Source of the DNA: Dioscorea cayenensis subsp. rotundata
Taxonomy: Eukaryota; Streptophyta; Magnoliopsida; Dioscoreales; Dioscoreaceae
Assembly (NCBI RefSeq): GCF_009730915.1
Contig: NC_052484.1
Coordinates: 2,818,054 to 2,882,053, forward strand
Direction: 5' to 3'
Length of the DNA stretch: 64,000 nt
A model generated the notes under the pieces. It made no database searches. It worked only from the letters and a program-made list of their open reading frames with translations, and was not told the DNA's origin. A program made the translations under genes and the position numbers. Below, in pieces: positions 34,985 to 47,765 of this stretch (the first letter of the stretch is position 1; each line of letters begins with the position of its first letter).

Positions 34985-36480
34985 AGTGCAAGCTCCTCAA
35001 AATCAATAACCCTGCAAAGCACAAGGAGCCTATCATTATTCACAATTTGTAAAGAGGAAATGGAAATAAAATACGGGGAGGAGAGCGCTAACATAAATAA
35101 AAGAGGAGCATAGTAGGGGAAAGACCCTAACTAAGTCAAAAGTACAAGTTTGAATAACACACAACAAACAAAACAGAAAAGAAAAACATATACAAAATAA
35201 ACAAAGGTATGTCACGGGTCTAAGAGGGTGGAGGAAATGAGGATGCAGCACAAGTAGTGGCAACAGAGGTCGATGAAGATGAGCTGCGAGCAATGGTCAG
35301 GAGTTCAGCTAAGTTGTGCTCAATCCACTGTTGTGCCGTGATGATCTCCCTCTGTCCACTCTCAAGACGCTGGAACCGCTGCTGGACCTCAGTGCGAAAT
35401 AATTCAAACCTGGCTGCCAAAGATGGTGAACCCTCTCTATCATCCCGGTCAGACTCTGACTCAGTCTCAGTGCCACGTGAAGTGCTGGGGTCTTGTGAGC
35501 ATGATCCTTACTGCTGGGCAAGGCGATAAATACTTCCCCGCTTCTTAATAATCCCAATGGAGACAAGGGTCGGAATCCCTAAGGGGGCAATAGATCCCAC
35601 CACAGTCATGCCTCTAGTGTGCTCAATCAATCCCATGTCGCGAATGAGTCGAGTAATGTAAGGTCCCGCGAAAATAGCTCCTAAACAAACAAACTTGCCT
35701 TGATGGGACAGAGTCTCTGCCATGAAGTGTCCCATATGGATAGGTCGAGGCTCAATGATGCTGTACAACATAATCAGATCGTGGCGCGTCACTACCCCAG
35801 TAGAGTCATTTCTGCCCCCAATACTCTTAGTTAAAAGAGCATGAATATATCGGTGAGCAGAATTGGTGAGTTGGGAGGCCTTTCGTGTTCAAGAGTTAGC
35901 TGAGATGGAACTCCAATAAGATGCATTCGCCTTCAACTGTGGAGCTTCATCAACTGATTGCTTGAACGCGGATGATCTTAGGTAAGCTTCCGTATATAAC
36001 CCCAAATGCACACCAATATCATCCTCAGAAACACGACGTTTCTTCCCAAAAGCTCGGAAAGTGATGTCGTTAGACTGGTGAGTGAATGGGTATTCCTTGA
36101 CCATTTCGATGGAGCTAAGGACCTCCAAGCTAAGTTCCTTGAATGTGATTTCTTCAATTGAAAATAATTTGTCCCAACTATCATGTGAAATGAGCTCCAA
36201 CACCATGCCATCTAATCCCAATGTGTTTAAAGCTTCCCAATCAAATTTTCTAACCGTGCCGAACACCTTGCGTGATAGGAGTGCATAACGTGTTTTATGT
36301 TCTTCTTTAGAAAACCTTGGTTCTTGCACGGGAGAAGAAGGTTCTCTTCTAGTTCTCTTGGAAGCAAATCTCTTGATGGGCATCCTGCACAAACACAGTG
36401 GAGATCATCCAACTAGGTTACAAGCAAAGTAGCGGACTCTCTTTCAGTTGAGGATTTAGAGTATATGTGAAGTGATTTAT
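34985..36480 (-). mobile_element. insertion carrying an Athila-like (Ty3/Gypsy) ORF1
   Basis: Compared with the same upstream region of other copies, about 1.5 kb of extra sequence lies here between array text ending near 34985 and resuming near 36480. It carries the ORF1 remnant listed separately. No LTRs or target duplication were found, so the limits are approximate and this may be a fragment. Confidence 0.6.
35220..36392 (-). pseudogene. Athila-type ORF1 protein remnant
   Basis: A single reading frame of about 390 codons runs from 36392 to 35220, broken only by two in-frame stops (at 35889 and 35508). It starts with a basic segment (MPIKRFASKRTRREP). The body has the pattern of ORF1 proteins found in plant Athila-like retroelements: FSKEEHKTRYALLSRK, WDKLFSIEE, DITFRAFGK, then DSTGVVTRHDLIMLY and GAIFAGPYITRLIR. 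A Ser-rich, coiled-coil-like tail (EVQQRFQRLESGQREI) follows. The family call rests on remembered motif pattern, not on a search. The intact frame between the stops suggests it died recently. Confidence 0.6.
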
Positions 36481-36638
36481 CTATATTGTTAAAAAAAAAA
36501 TCACTCTATTTAATATGTTTATTTTACCACCACCAGGATAGATGAGTGACAATGTCATTGACTCTCATGCGGAACATCAAAGATTTTACTTTCTTTTAAA
36601 ATATAATTGAGAATTTAGGGTGTGGTGGCTTGTCCATG

Positions 36639-36644
<6 letters not shown>

Positions 36645-36692
<48 letters not shown>
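36645..36692. repeat. (TA)n microsatellite
   Basis: About 24 uninterrupted TA units upstream of relic 2. Confidence 0.95.
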
Positions 36693-36695
<3 letters not shown>

Positions 36696-37026
36696 AAAAT
36701 TAATTGTGTTTTCATGTTCATGTTTATTATGGTGGTTATATATGTTTCTATGATTTAATTGTGTGACTCATGGTTTTAAGGATTAATTCTTGTATGTTTT
36801 GATAGCTAAAAGAGTAAAATGTGTTATGCATACATAAACATATTTAAGAATTTATTAAAAATAGAGAACATGAATCATTTTGATGGAAGCCAGGAATACA
36901 TGGAAATATAAAGTGGGTAAAATAGTAAAAGGTATTGGCCTAAGTGATATTGACTTGAGTCACTTAAACAAGTGGTTTTGTCTTGAATTATTTTAAAGCC
37001 TGTGGCCCTTAGAAAACTCAGGTCAA

Positions 37027-37028
37027 AG

Positions 37029-37101
<73 letters not shown>
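37027..37101. repeat. (TA)n microsatellite
   Basis: About 37 TA units immediately downstream of relic 2 exon 5. It yields a spurious poly-Tyr/Ile frame. Confidence 0.95.
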
Positions 37102-37105
<4 letters not shown>

Positions 37106-37111
37106 CAAAGA

Positions 37112-38077
37112 GATTAATTTACGAGTTGATATAGATGTAAAATCATAGTAAAGAACTAAAGGTTCACCATCAAAAAGCAAAAGTAACATTAGTGGATTTT
37201 TTTTTTTTTAACTTCTTCCGCAATATAAACCCAATATTACAATTTATAACGTCTTTTGCAATCCCAAAATAAACACACAATTAACATAGAATGCGGGTTA
37301 CTTATTTGCAAGAATCCTCGTAAGCGCATTGAGAGTTACTTTTGAGGCTCAAAAAGTAAAAAAATGTTGTTGGCTAGCCATTTTTTTTTTAGTTCTATTC
37401 TTTGGAATTGCTTAAAGAAAGAGGTAACAATTCATCTAATATCGCCTTAGTCAAATAGTCTATATTGTTGAATTCTATTTTAAAGTTCTCACTTGGAATG
37501 GTTTGAAATATATATTATAATTCAACTCAAAGAGCCAAACAAACAAACAAACAAAAAAGAAAATGCACTAGACAATTTTGAAAAAAATTAAAGTACAAAA
37601 TAATTTTATGAAAGAAGCGTTGATATACAATAGATCAAAATGAATGATACTATTCATCGATGTCTTGAAGGTTTGTTCAATTGGGTTTTAGGGTTAATGA
37701 AGTCATTGATAGTTATATAAACACTATAAAATAGTAGATCCATAGAAAACCAAAACGAATCAAAGAAAAAAAAATATTAATAGACCTAGAAACTGCCAAA
37801 GGGATCATAGACCAGCGGCATTGGCTCTACTAACCAAAGCGCGATACCACTACGCAAGGCGATTGTGGGAAGTTCAAGTGTCCTAAGTTCAAGTCTCACT
37901 TTTTTAGTATCGTAATACTTGATGTTCAAACACTCAGCAAGATTTGTGATAAAAAAATCATAATTCAAATTAGTTGCCCAGTAAAAGTACTTGATGGTCA
38001 CTTCCGCACTTTCTTTTGTCAATGAATCATGAATCCTCAACACCTACATCGATTCCATGAACTATGGCGTTGTTAAC
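37112..38077 (-). pseudogene. old SDR relic 2 (exons 3, 4 and 5)
   Basis: Eroded minus-strand SDR text: exon 3 at about 38006-38077 (ending at the NNA codons), a scrap of exon 4 at 37908-37950 and exon 5 at 37112-37510. The exon 5 order still follows the family (KYPxF region, 'aagaatcctcgtaagcgcatt', 'ggctagccatt'), but with many indels and stops. It has the same shape as relic 1, with a SINE-like repeat between exon 5 and exon 4. It is dead and was duplicated with the array unit. Confidence 0.75.
37789..37905. mobile_element. SINE-like tRNA-derived repeat, copy 2
   Basis: It is related to 27895-28040 ('catagaccagcggcattggct', ending 'gttcaagtctcac') and sits in the same place within the relic. 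Confidence 0.45.
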
Positions 38078-39803
38078 CTAATCAAACATTATTTAAAAAG
38101 ATATAAATAAATTCTAAATGAATTCTTATTAAAAATAAAACACAATTGTATTTATTTGCTGCTCAATATTGGAAAGAATACTGTAAAAAAATCTGAAAAA
38201 TTATAATAGTATTAAACATAGACGTAGCAAGCAAATCAGATATCGAAAAATATACCTATAGAGATTTGATATCATATGACTTCGTTTCTTCCAACTACGG
38301 AAGTTAATACAAAGAATAAGGAGAGACAACAAACAAAATATAATTTTTTACCAAAAAAAAAAAGAAAGAAAAAAGAAAGAAACATATACCATCCACTTGC
38401 CGAAAATCAAGCATATGAAATAAAGTATAAGTTACGATCAAAAGCAAAGTCAACAAGAAGAAAAGATAATCAAAATGACAATAATCGGATTGAACATAAA
38501 GACCAAAATCTTAATTATGCATACATAGACATATACAAATAGATAAAAAAGAGGTGTTTATTGTTCAAGATTCAGTTTGGATTGAAAACGATGAAACTTA
38601 AACTTGAACCAAACCACTCATGTCAGAGTTTTGTCAACCCGAAAAAAAATTGGATTACAAACACAAGCAGAAGCTGTTGTCTGAAATACAAAACCAATAT
38701 TCTAACAGCATTTTAACATGATAAATTTCACACCAGCATCATTGTTCGTATCGTCCAATCTGACCTGTAACCTGTGAGCAACACACACACACACACACAA
38801 GACTTTTCTTTTCCCTCTATTTGCATGCTTGATATGTTTATGGCCTCAGTAAAATCAATCAGTAAGTTGCAAAATCTGGTGATACATTTCAAACACAGGA
38901 ACTCACACACATGGACCATATAGAACTTTTTGTGATTAAAGTCGAGTTCCACGTTAACTAGAAGCTCGATGTGATTGACTACATAAATAAATAAGAACCT
39001 TGTTTTTCTAATTTCTCATTCTTGTGGTACAAAGCACGATAACATTTTAAAACTCATGAATTTGTAACAACATCATCGTCTGTATAATCGAATCTGATTG
39101 CAGGTAGTCTCCTATTACAAAACATCTGTAAATGCATATTGTGATTTTTCTGGTTCTCTAAAACACAATAGCATATACATTTGTCAGCAGTTTCAGAGAG
39201 TACAGTAGCCTGATATAACATGAAAAACTCATTCTGAATACAAGGAAAACCAGGCTATATTTTCATAATTAATATGACATATTTTTCAAGTATTTTCTGG
39301 TTCACTGTAACTGTCTAAACAAATGTCAGGAATAAACCAACTTAAGTCTCTCAAAAATCCTCTGCATCCTCATGTGCATGTTTACACCTGATACCGAATC
39401 CTTAAGAAATGTTATTAAATATGTAAAAGCTATTACGTCTAAAAAAGAGTTATATTTTTTTAGATGCAAACATCAAAGCAATAAGCACGGACCATGTGAA
39501 GATAGAGCCATGGATGGCGTAGCACAAAGGATGAGATTAAGAGAGACGACAACATATTCAAATAACCATACTACATTACAATAGATCCTATGTACTCATA
39601 CAACACTCAGACACTTCATGATATAGGCTTGCTAAACATAGGATATTAGTTGATAATCATATTATCCAATATATTAAACATTCAAAATAATATATTAAAC
39701 ATAGAACAAAATATAAAGTCAATATACTAAGATAGAAATTATATTTTGATCCTAACATAGACTTTCTTAATATAGCAAACTTCAACAGCATTAACATAAC
39801 AAT
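38078..39803. other. spacer between relic 2 and SDR gene E
   Basis: Array flank without exons. Conserved blocks such as 'gagttttgtcaacccgaaaa' (about 38627) and 'ctgattgcaggtagtctcct' (about 39092) match the spacers beside C and D. A short CA run is at 38782-38798. Confidence 0.6.
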
Positions 39804-42237
39804 TTATTCAAAAGTTGATACCAATGTATGATCATAGAAAAACCCCGAAGGGCCACCATCAGGAAACAAAGCCAACATCACCGGACCTTTTGCAGCTTCT
39901 TCAACAGTTTCAGTCCCGGTATAAAAACTCATTTCGGTGTTCACAAAACCAGGATGTACACAGTTGATGCAGAATTTGGGATACTTCTTTGCAAGAATTC
40001 TCGTAAGTGCATTCAAAGCTGCTTTTGAGATTATGTATGCAGATATTTTTGTTGGCCAGCCATTTTCCTCCAAGTTCTTTGCTTTGAAATCACTTAAAAA
40101 CTGTTGCAACAGTTCATCCAATTTCTCTTCACTTAAGTCATCTGCCTCACTGAATTCTCTTCTGATGCTCTCACTAGGAATATGCTGAAAGATATAATGA
40201 ATCAAAAGGAAGTCACTGTTTTTATTAGATATGCCAGAATAATGCATCTATATTATATTAAACAAAACATAGTTTATGTTCTATATTCACAATAGTTTTA
40301 TTATAAATCATCCCAAAAGAACGGAGGATTGCACAAAGAAGAAAAACCATTCAAAATGTCCAGAAAGATAAATTCTCAAACTAGAGTAAGGATCGAATGG
40401 TTAACTAAAAATTTGATCATAATGCTTTTCAAATCATGTTTTCAAAAATCTGATTTTCTTCATCATCAAATAGAACAAAAGAAAATGGTTTCTCTTCATC
40501 TTTTCTTTTCCTTAATCAGTTCCCAAATCCATAATGCAAAAAGACGAGAAGAAAGAAAACTTGGTAAATATTGAAAACACAAAAATTAGAAACAAATTTA
40601 AAAAAATTCAAAATTATTGTTTGCATCACCTGAAGCTTTCCACCTGCAGATGAAACATTCACAATTCTTGGCAAATGTGATAATTGAAGAAATGGCATGA
40701 GAGCATCTATTACTTTCTTGGTGCCATAATAGTTAATGTTCAAACATTCCTCTGCCTTCTCATAATCCTCAACAGCTGCAGCTAATAGCTTCAAGAAAAC
40801 CGGCAACCCACCTTGCTACAAGACTTGTAAGTAAATTAGTCCTCAGTTTTGATGTCTTGCAATTCAGTAAAAACTTAATGATTGAAAACCAAGAAAACCA
40901 TATCCATGGCTAGTAATAGTAATTGATGCTTACCTCAATGCTTTCCTTTGTTGATGAATCTAAATCCTGAAGGTCTATAGATATTCCGTTGACTGCAGCA
41001 TTGTTAACCTGAACAAGAAGCAAATGGATGCAGAAAGACTCTTTTTATTAGTTGCTCTATATTGAAAATAAAAACAAAAATGATCTAAGAAATGTTTCAA
41101 GCAGCAAATTAAGTGATTCGCAACGAAGAGGATAAACATTAGATTGTTCATTAATGGAACTCATATTTCTAAAAAATCACTAGATGGCATCAAGCACTCA
41201 TTTCTTCATTTCCCAATCAACAGATCAGTTCAACACTTGCATCTGTCAGACATAACAAGAAACAGATCTACAGCTCAATCGAATTCAATATTAAGCGATT
41301 TCATATCATATGCTTTCATCTCATTCAGCTCCAGAAGTCAAACACAAAAATAAACAGCAACATAATACTATTAATTATGTATGGCTCTTTGATAATAATA
41401 CATAACTCAATGACAAAAATACATGCACAAGTTTTCTGATCTTTTCAAGAAAATCAAACACACGCATCAAAAGATGAGTTATAAACACAGACAAAGGCGC
41501 TGAAAATGAGAAGAATTAGATGGGAAATGAAATAGGTGAACATCACAAAAGGCAGAATGCTCATTATACACACTATTAGAAATATACAAAGTAGCAATCT
41601 AAAATGTCAAACAAATACATATATTTCCTTTTTTTTTCAAGAAGAAAGTACTCACCAACATATTTTAATACAATTTCAGGCAAAATCAGTTGATGAATTT
41701 CATAACAATTCACATTCAAGCCATAGAATAGGATTCAAAGAGGCAATGCTACCAAAAAGGGGATGAGTTATTTCAAGCTGGAAAAAGTACTCCCCCACAT
41801 CATAGACTATAAAAATTCAGTAGCATCAGTGAATGAATTTCAATAACATTCATGCCATAATATTGTGATTTAGATCAATTACCAAGATATCAAGCTTCCC
41901 AAATTCAGTTTTGATGAAATCAGCCAAAGAGGCAATGCTAGCACTGTCAGACACATCCAACTGATGAAAAACCACATCAGAGAAGCCAGAATCTTTGAGC
42001 TTCTCAACAGCTTCAGTGCCTCTCTTCTCATCCCTAGCAGTCAACAACACCATGATTCCATTGCTTGCAAGCTGCTTCACAATCTCCAACCCAATCCCTT
42101 TGTTTGCACCAGTCACTACAGCAATCCTTCAAACACAAAAAGGAATCAAGCAAAACAAGATTTACAGACTTTTTCCTCAAAATCTTATAAATTAGTGAGA
42201 AATCTCAGTACCTTTTTGATGATGCTTCCCCCTCCAT
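39804..42237 (-). CDS. SDR gene E: salutaridine reductase / menthone reductase-like dehydrogenase
   Basis: Exons: 42237-42212 (26 nt), 42126-41883, 41008-40934, 40815-40630, 40184-39804; 303 aa, GT-AG introns. Exon 1 has one extra codon (MEGEASSKR), a tandem gain of 'TCA' unique to this copy. Cofactor and catalytic residues are intact (TGANKGIG 14-21, N143, S171, Y227, K231). Differences in exon 5 include PSES for PGES, a DDL in place of [14 protein letters not shown] for FVKTxxxFNTG after the active site, and LFPDGG for LLPDGG. These could affect the C-terminal substrate side. Its immediate upstream sequence has been replaced by about 0.94 kb of unrelated DNA, so its promoter probably differs from that of its sisters. 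Confidence 0.9.
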
Positions 42238-42256
42238 CTTTGTGATCCTGGTGCCT

Positions 42257-43145
42257 ACTGTTATGGATTAATTTGCTAAAATTAAAAATCAGAGCTATAT
42301 AAGGCAACAACAAGATTTATCAGTTCTGTAACTTCCTCTCAGATGCAAGATAGCATTTGATTCTTCACTAAAACTGATAACAAGTGCATTCAAATTTCAA
42401 ACCACACACACACACAACTATCATAACAAACCTCCAACTAAAATAAATAGAAAGAATTAAGATTTATACAATCACTCAGCATCTCCCAAATTATGAATGA
42501 TTGTAAATCTACTCAAACAAACAATTTACAAAATACTGGGAAGATACTTCCCTCCCGTCAGCTTCACCGGATAAGTACCCCGGGAATCCGATCAGGCCTA
42601 GATCAACTTCTCTTCTGATTGAATGCCCACCATTCATTCATTTCCCTGTTAATTAACAGAACTCTCTATTTAGTGTCTGTAGCTCTTCCTTTACTGGAAC
42701 ACCCTGTCATCCACTAATGAATTGTCCCCAGCGCTTCTTGGCCAGCTTCTTCCTTTTGCTTCTTCGTTCAATCCCAGACTTCCTTCCTTATCTATCAAGG
42801 ACCAAGTGGTCTATTAGCAGTCGATCTCTAATAAAAATTTTTTATAAGTGATAAAAATTTAAATTTTGAGTTTGGGCATATTTTTAAAATGTGAATAGTG
42901 ATTATGTACAAATAGTCACAGCGTCCATATGTGCAAAAACTCTGTTCTTACCTTGCTTCGCAGAGACTTATGAATGCTTCAGACTTTTGTTTTTTCTCAA
43001 CTAAGCTGCTCATCTCCGTTATCCCAGACTTCCTTGCCTGGTCAACTGCCGAATCAGCATGTAAAAAGATTCCGCTGACTCGTCTGGCATCCTCCCCCGC
43101 ACGTGACTTTGGTTTAAAAAACTTCCCAAAGTTGCTTGGCGCCTT

Positions 43146-43185
<40 letters not shown>

Positions 43186-43200
43186 CATTTCACCAGCTGT
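42257..43200. mobile_element. unidentified 0.94-kb insertion upstream of SDR gene E
   Basis: About 20 bp upstream of the gene E start codon the text leaves the array consensus ('gatcctggtgcctact') and returns to it near 43200 ('gtgtctgaattaaaaga', compare 34827 and 26485). The inserted DNA is less A/T-rich in places, has no long frame and contains a (TC)n run at its right side. It begins with 'tgttatgg', but no matching end or target duplication was found. Confidence 0.55.
43148..43182. repeat. (TC)n microsatellite
   Basis: A run of about 17 TC units within the insertion upstream of gene E. GAGA/CT runs are common in plant promoters and could matter for this copy. Confidence 0.9.
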
Positions 43201-43582
43201 GTCTGAATTAAAAGACAGTGCTTGAGATGAATTTTATCTATATAGAAAAGATGGTGGTTGTTGAATTTTAAAGTCAAAACTACTGTAAAAGTCCAAGAAA
43301 TTTTGTGTCTCAACCGCAAAGCAAAATAGTGTTGAAATTCTATGTTTGTGTGATTTAATTTAATTATATAACTCATGGTTTTAAGGGTTAATTCTTGTAT
43401 GTTTTGAATAGCTAAAATAGTAAAATGTGTTATGCATTATATAAATATATTTAAGAATTTATTAAAAATAGAGAACCTGAACCATTTTGATGGAAGCCCG
43501 AAATACATGGAAATATAAAATGGGTAAAATAGTAAAAAGGAATGACCCAAGTAATAGAGACTTGAGTCACTTAAACAAGTAG

Positions 43583-45069
43583 ACTTGAGCTGGAAAGAGC
43601 TCGAGGAGCTATTTTATTAAAATACGAAAAACAGTTTACAAAGAGTTAATTACAGACCAGACATGCACTAAACAAATTACAAGATCAAGGAGAAAAAAGA
43701 AAAACAAAAAACAAACTAACTAAACAAAGATACAAACTCAATGAAAAACAAAGCCAGTAGATTTAAGTTTCTTCATCAGCCACTTAGGGAGATCCCTTCC
43801 ACTATGAAACAGAGTCACTTCATGGTGAGTAAGACCATATAAAGCTAAAGAATGAGGGGCCCTGTTCCAGCTTAATGGAATGGAATGAAGAACAGGATTA
43901 CCCAACTCAGCTAGAAGGCTTTTGACTTGAAGAAACTGATGCCTAAGCCTCCAATCTTCCAAAAAATTCTCTTGCCGGAACGCCTTAACAAGCTCAGCAC
44001 AGGAAGACAATGTGGTCCTGACCTTGTAGTTCATCCCCCTTTGAAGTACAACCTACAAAGCAAAACAAAAAGCCTTGATTGCAGCCTCCATACCTGAGAA
44101 CGCCGTACAACCACAGCAACCTGAGCATAACATTTTGGAGTTGAAATCAAAAACTATAAAACCTAACCCGGCAAAAGAAAGTTCTGCATTAAACGCGTAA
44201 GCGATCATCAAGATAGGACTGTCAGCAAATGTATAATTGTTCATAATGAAATTGTTTCTCAAACAAATAGATGAAGCACAAAAATACTCCCTGACGTGCC
44301 CAGTAGCCTTGAGTGAGACTTTTTGACAATCAAGCTCTTCTGATTTGAAAATAATGTTACACCTGGCCTTCCAAATAAACCACATATTAGCTTCAATCAC
44401 TGATTGGATATAATTGTCATTACCTGATGATACATGATCCAACCAAATGCTCAAAGAGATCCCCTGACATAGATTGATTGGCTTGCGAATAACAGAACAA
44501 GTAAAGTTCTAGATCTGTTGAGTCTTCTGACAATTAAGGAACAAGTGCTCTGCAGTCTCAGGGAACATTTTGCAAAAAGGACACAATGTTTGAGGACCCA
44601 AATTCAAACGAAAAAAATAAGCTGAGGTTTTGACAGCATTATGCAGCATTAACCACATGAAATGTTTAACTCGGGGAGCAACTTTGAGGTTCCAAATCTT
44701 ACCCCAACCATCCCAATGTTCACCAAATGACCATCTGTGATTGAAGAAAGAGTAAATCTTGGAAGATATTTTAGTGCCTTTGCTGTTAGGGAACCAGACC
44801 CATTGATTTCTTTGACTGTAACTAATGGTACATTGACCAAGAACATTGTCATTAATATGTAACCCAAAAATAAAACGCATCCTAGACATATCCCAATGAA
44901 TGTCTACCAATAACTCAGTAATCTGAAAAGTATCATAATCAAATCCATATTAAGAAAAGTTGGTTTAAGAGCAATTGGAATCTCAAAGTACTATGGATCA
45001 TTCAGAAAAGAAGTCATAGCAGGATTAATAGTGTTCATCCAAAGAAAAGGCCGAATGATCAAAGCAATG
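43583..45069 (-). mobile_element. 5'-truncated LINE retrotransposon
   Basis: The minus-strand coding remnants are those of a plant LINE ORF2 C-terminus. A zinc-binding reverse-transcriptase region comes first (WNLKVAPRVKHFMW, then CPFCK...E..EHLFLNC, 44509-44910). RNase H-like text follows (WFIWKARCNIIF, GLGFIVFD, then HSIPLSWNRAPHSLA, 43738-44454), with frame breaks between the pieces. It is flanked by similar 12-bp text (ttaaacaagtag at 43571-43582 and ttaaacaaatag at 45070-45081), fitting a target duplication. The reverse transcriptase core is missing, as usual for 5' truncation. Confidence 0.85.
43738..44910 (-). pseudogene. LINE ORF2 C-terminal remnant (zinc-binding RVT region and RNase H)
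   Basis: In coding order: 44910-44509 encodes the domain that follows reverse transcriptase in plant LINEs, with a CxxC...H...C cluster (CPFCK, EHLFLNC). Segment 44454-44053 holds the linker and the start of RNase H. Segment 44034-43738 holds the last RNase H motif (SWNRAPHSLA, with its conserved Asn-Arg-His). The pieces are separated by stops and frame changes, so no protein can be made. The call is from motif order. Confidence 0.8.
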
Positions 45070-45121
45070 TTAAACAAATAGTTTTGTTCTGAATTATTTT
45101 ATAGAGTATGTGGCCCTTAAA

Positions 45122-45724
45122 CCATCTCCAACCCACAACTCCAAATTTTTATCTCAAATCCCAAAATTCGGTTATACTACAGTAAATTATACTCCTACCA
45201 CATCCCCACATCTTACCTGAAAGAGATATTTTTTACATATCTCATTTTTTTATTATTACTATTCAACCACAAAATACTTGAAAATTAATTATTTTAAATA
45301 ATAATTTAATTAAATATTTATTACAATATAATATATTACTAAATCGTAGTGCATGTGCTTTTCATTGTTTTTAGTATATTTTTAACTATTTTGGTTTAAT
45401 AAATTTATCATAAATTAATTAATTACACATAAAATATATAATTATATCAATTAATTACTTATAATTATATCAAAGTATTACTTATAATTATAGTATTAAT
45501 TATATAAATTAATTACTTATTATTTTCATTAGTTATAATAATAAAAATAAAAAACTATTGAATAAAAAAAATAACTAAATAGGTGGAACCCCAAATTTGG
45601 GGTCACAAATAGTTGACTCCATCTTGGGTGCCCCAAATTTGGGGCACGATTTGGGGTCGGTTGGAGCCAATTATGACCCCAAATTTGGAATTTGGGGTCA
45701 TAGTTGGAGATTAGTTGGAGATGC
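45122..45724. mobile_element. MITE-like element with 'atctccaac' inverted ends
   Basis: The left end reads 'catctccaacccacaactcc' and the right end is the approximate complement (ggagattagttggagatg). The right part is rich in 'ccccaaatttgggg' palindromes. The region replaces exon 5 of relic 3 compared with relics 1, 2 and 4. No coding sequence or sure target duplication is seen. Confidence 0.6.
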
Positions 45725-45825
45725 CAAAATACGAACACTACAAAATAGTAGATGCATAGAAAACCAAAATGAATAAAAGAAAAAAAAACATTCATAAACA
45801 TATTGATCAATCTAAAAATTGTCAA

Positions 45826-45930
45826 AAGGCTCATAGCCTAGTGGCATTGACTCTACTATAAAAAGCGCAATGCCGCTACGAAAGGCAAGTGTAGGATGTT
45901 CAAGTGTTCCAAATTCAAGTCTCACTTTTT
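45826..45930. mobile_element. SINE-like tRNA-derived repeat, copy 3
   Basis: 'catagcctagtggcattgact' and 'ttcaagtctcac' match the copies at 27895 and 37789. It lies at the same place beside SDR relic 3. Confidence 0.45.
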
Positions 45931-45934
45931 TTTA

Positions 45935-46095
45935 GTATTGTAATACTTGATGTTAAAAAACTCTTTTGCAAGATTAGTGATCAAAAATCATGATTCAAAT
46001 TTGATGGCTACTAAAGTAACTTGATGGTCACCTCCGGACGATGAATCTGAATCCTCAACACCTACATCAAATCCATTAACTTCAGCATTGTTAAC
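45935..46095 (-). pseudogene. old SDR relic 3 (exons 3 and 4 only)
   Basis: Exon 3 ends at 46095 (NNA codons) and extends to about 46035. A scrap of exon 4 is at 45940-45965 ('gtaatacttgatgtt', as in relics 1 and 2). Exon 5 is missing and its place is taken by the MITE and LINE insertions. Confidence 0.65.
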
Positions 46096-47765
46096 CTAAA
46101 AGACGTAATTGGAAATGAAGTAAATAAATTCAGAATGAATTCTCATTAAAAATAAAACACAATTCCATTTATTTGCTCAATATTGGAAAGAAGACTGCAA
46201 ACAAAATCTGAAAAATTATAATATTATTAAACATAGACCCATCAAACAAATCAGAATATCAAAATTATTCCCATAGAGATTTGATATCATGTGACTTCGT
46301 CTACGGAAGTTAAACACAAACAATAACGGGAGACAACAAACAAAACATAATTTTTTACCAAAAAAAAAAAAAGAAAAAAGAAAAGAAAAGAAACATATAC
46401 CATCCGCTTGCCGATCATTACAAGAAAATCAAGCATATGAAATAAAGTACAAGTTACAATAAAAAAACAAAGTCCAACAAAAAGAAAAGATAATGAAAAT
46501 GACAATAATTGGATTGAAACATCAATACCAAAATCTTAATAATACATACATATAGACATATACAAATAGATAAAAAGTGGCGTTCATTGTTCACAATTTA
46601 GTTTGGATTGAAAATGATGAAACTTAAGCTTGAACAAAACCAATCATGTCAGAGTTTTGTCAACCTGAACAAATTTGGATTACAAACACAAGTAGAAGCT
46701 GTTGTCTGAAATACAAAATTGATATTCTAACAAATTTTCACATGTTAAATTTCATAACAGTATCATTGTTTGTCTCACCCAATCTGACCCATTACCAGCA
46801 ATCATCATGGCAATCATCAAGGCTAATTTTTCCCCTCTGTTAGCATGTTTGATATATTTATGGCTTACGTATAATCAATGAGTAAATTGAAAACTTTGGT
46901 GATACATTTCAACCACAGGAATTGACACATATGGCCATCAATCCTAGATCGCTTTTCAAGATTTGGGTCGGGAATTCAATCATAAATGATCCATATATAG
47001 AACTCCATGTGACAAAAGGTTAATCCAACCTTAACTAGAAGCATGCTAACATTTGAAAACTCATGAATTCAAAACAACATCATCGTCTGTATCAATAAAT
47101 CTGATTGCAGGGAGTCTCCTTAATGCATATCAAAATTTTTCTGATTCCCTAAAAAACAATAGAATATACATTTGGCAGGATTTTTGGACAGCACAAAAAC
47201 CAGATATAACATAAAAAGCTCATTCAGAATAAAAGGGCAAGCAGACTACATTTTTGTATCTAGTATGACAAAATTTTCATGTATTTTCTGGGTCACTTCA
47301 ACTGTCTAAACAAGTTCATGAAGAAAGTAACTTAAGTCTGTCAAAATCTTCTGCACATTCATGCCCGTGCCTATATCAAACATTGAATTCTCAACCCATG
47401 TTATTAATAGTTAATACATTTAAAAAAGAGAAATATTTATTAAATGCAAATGCCGAAGAGATAGCCATGGTCCATGTGAAGATGGTTCACATGAGCATAC
47501 TTACAATAGATCTTCCATATTCATACAACACTAAGACTCTTGGTTACAAAGGCTTGTGTTTCAGTAAACATAGAGTTTTACTTAATAATAATATTATCCA
47601 ATATACAAAATATTCCAAATAATAGTCTGTTAAACATAAATATCATTTCCAACTAATAATAGCACCAAAAAAAAAGTCTGTCAACATACTAGGATAGAAA
47701 TTATATTTTGATCCTAACATAGACTTTCTTAATATAACATATTTGAACAACACTAATGTAACAGT
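46096..47765. other. spacer between relic 3 and SDR gene F
   Basis: Array flank, no exons. Shared blocks include 'gagttttgtcaacctgaac' (about 46653) and the downstream flank of gene F (47380-47765), which is closely mirrored on the other strand beside gene I (61103-61500). Confidence 0.6.

Noticed and set aside
35257..35529. Plus-strand frame over the Athila-like ORF1
   Set aside because: It is a shadow. The minus-strand frame is longer and has the family pattern.
47383..47622. A 79-codon frame shared with 61255-61494 (minus strand)
   Set aside because: It lies in the flank duplicated with genes F and I. Other copies have it broken, and it has no recognisable domain, so its conservation reflects recent duplication.
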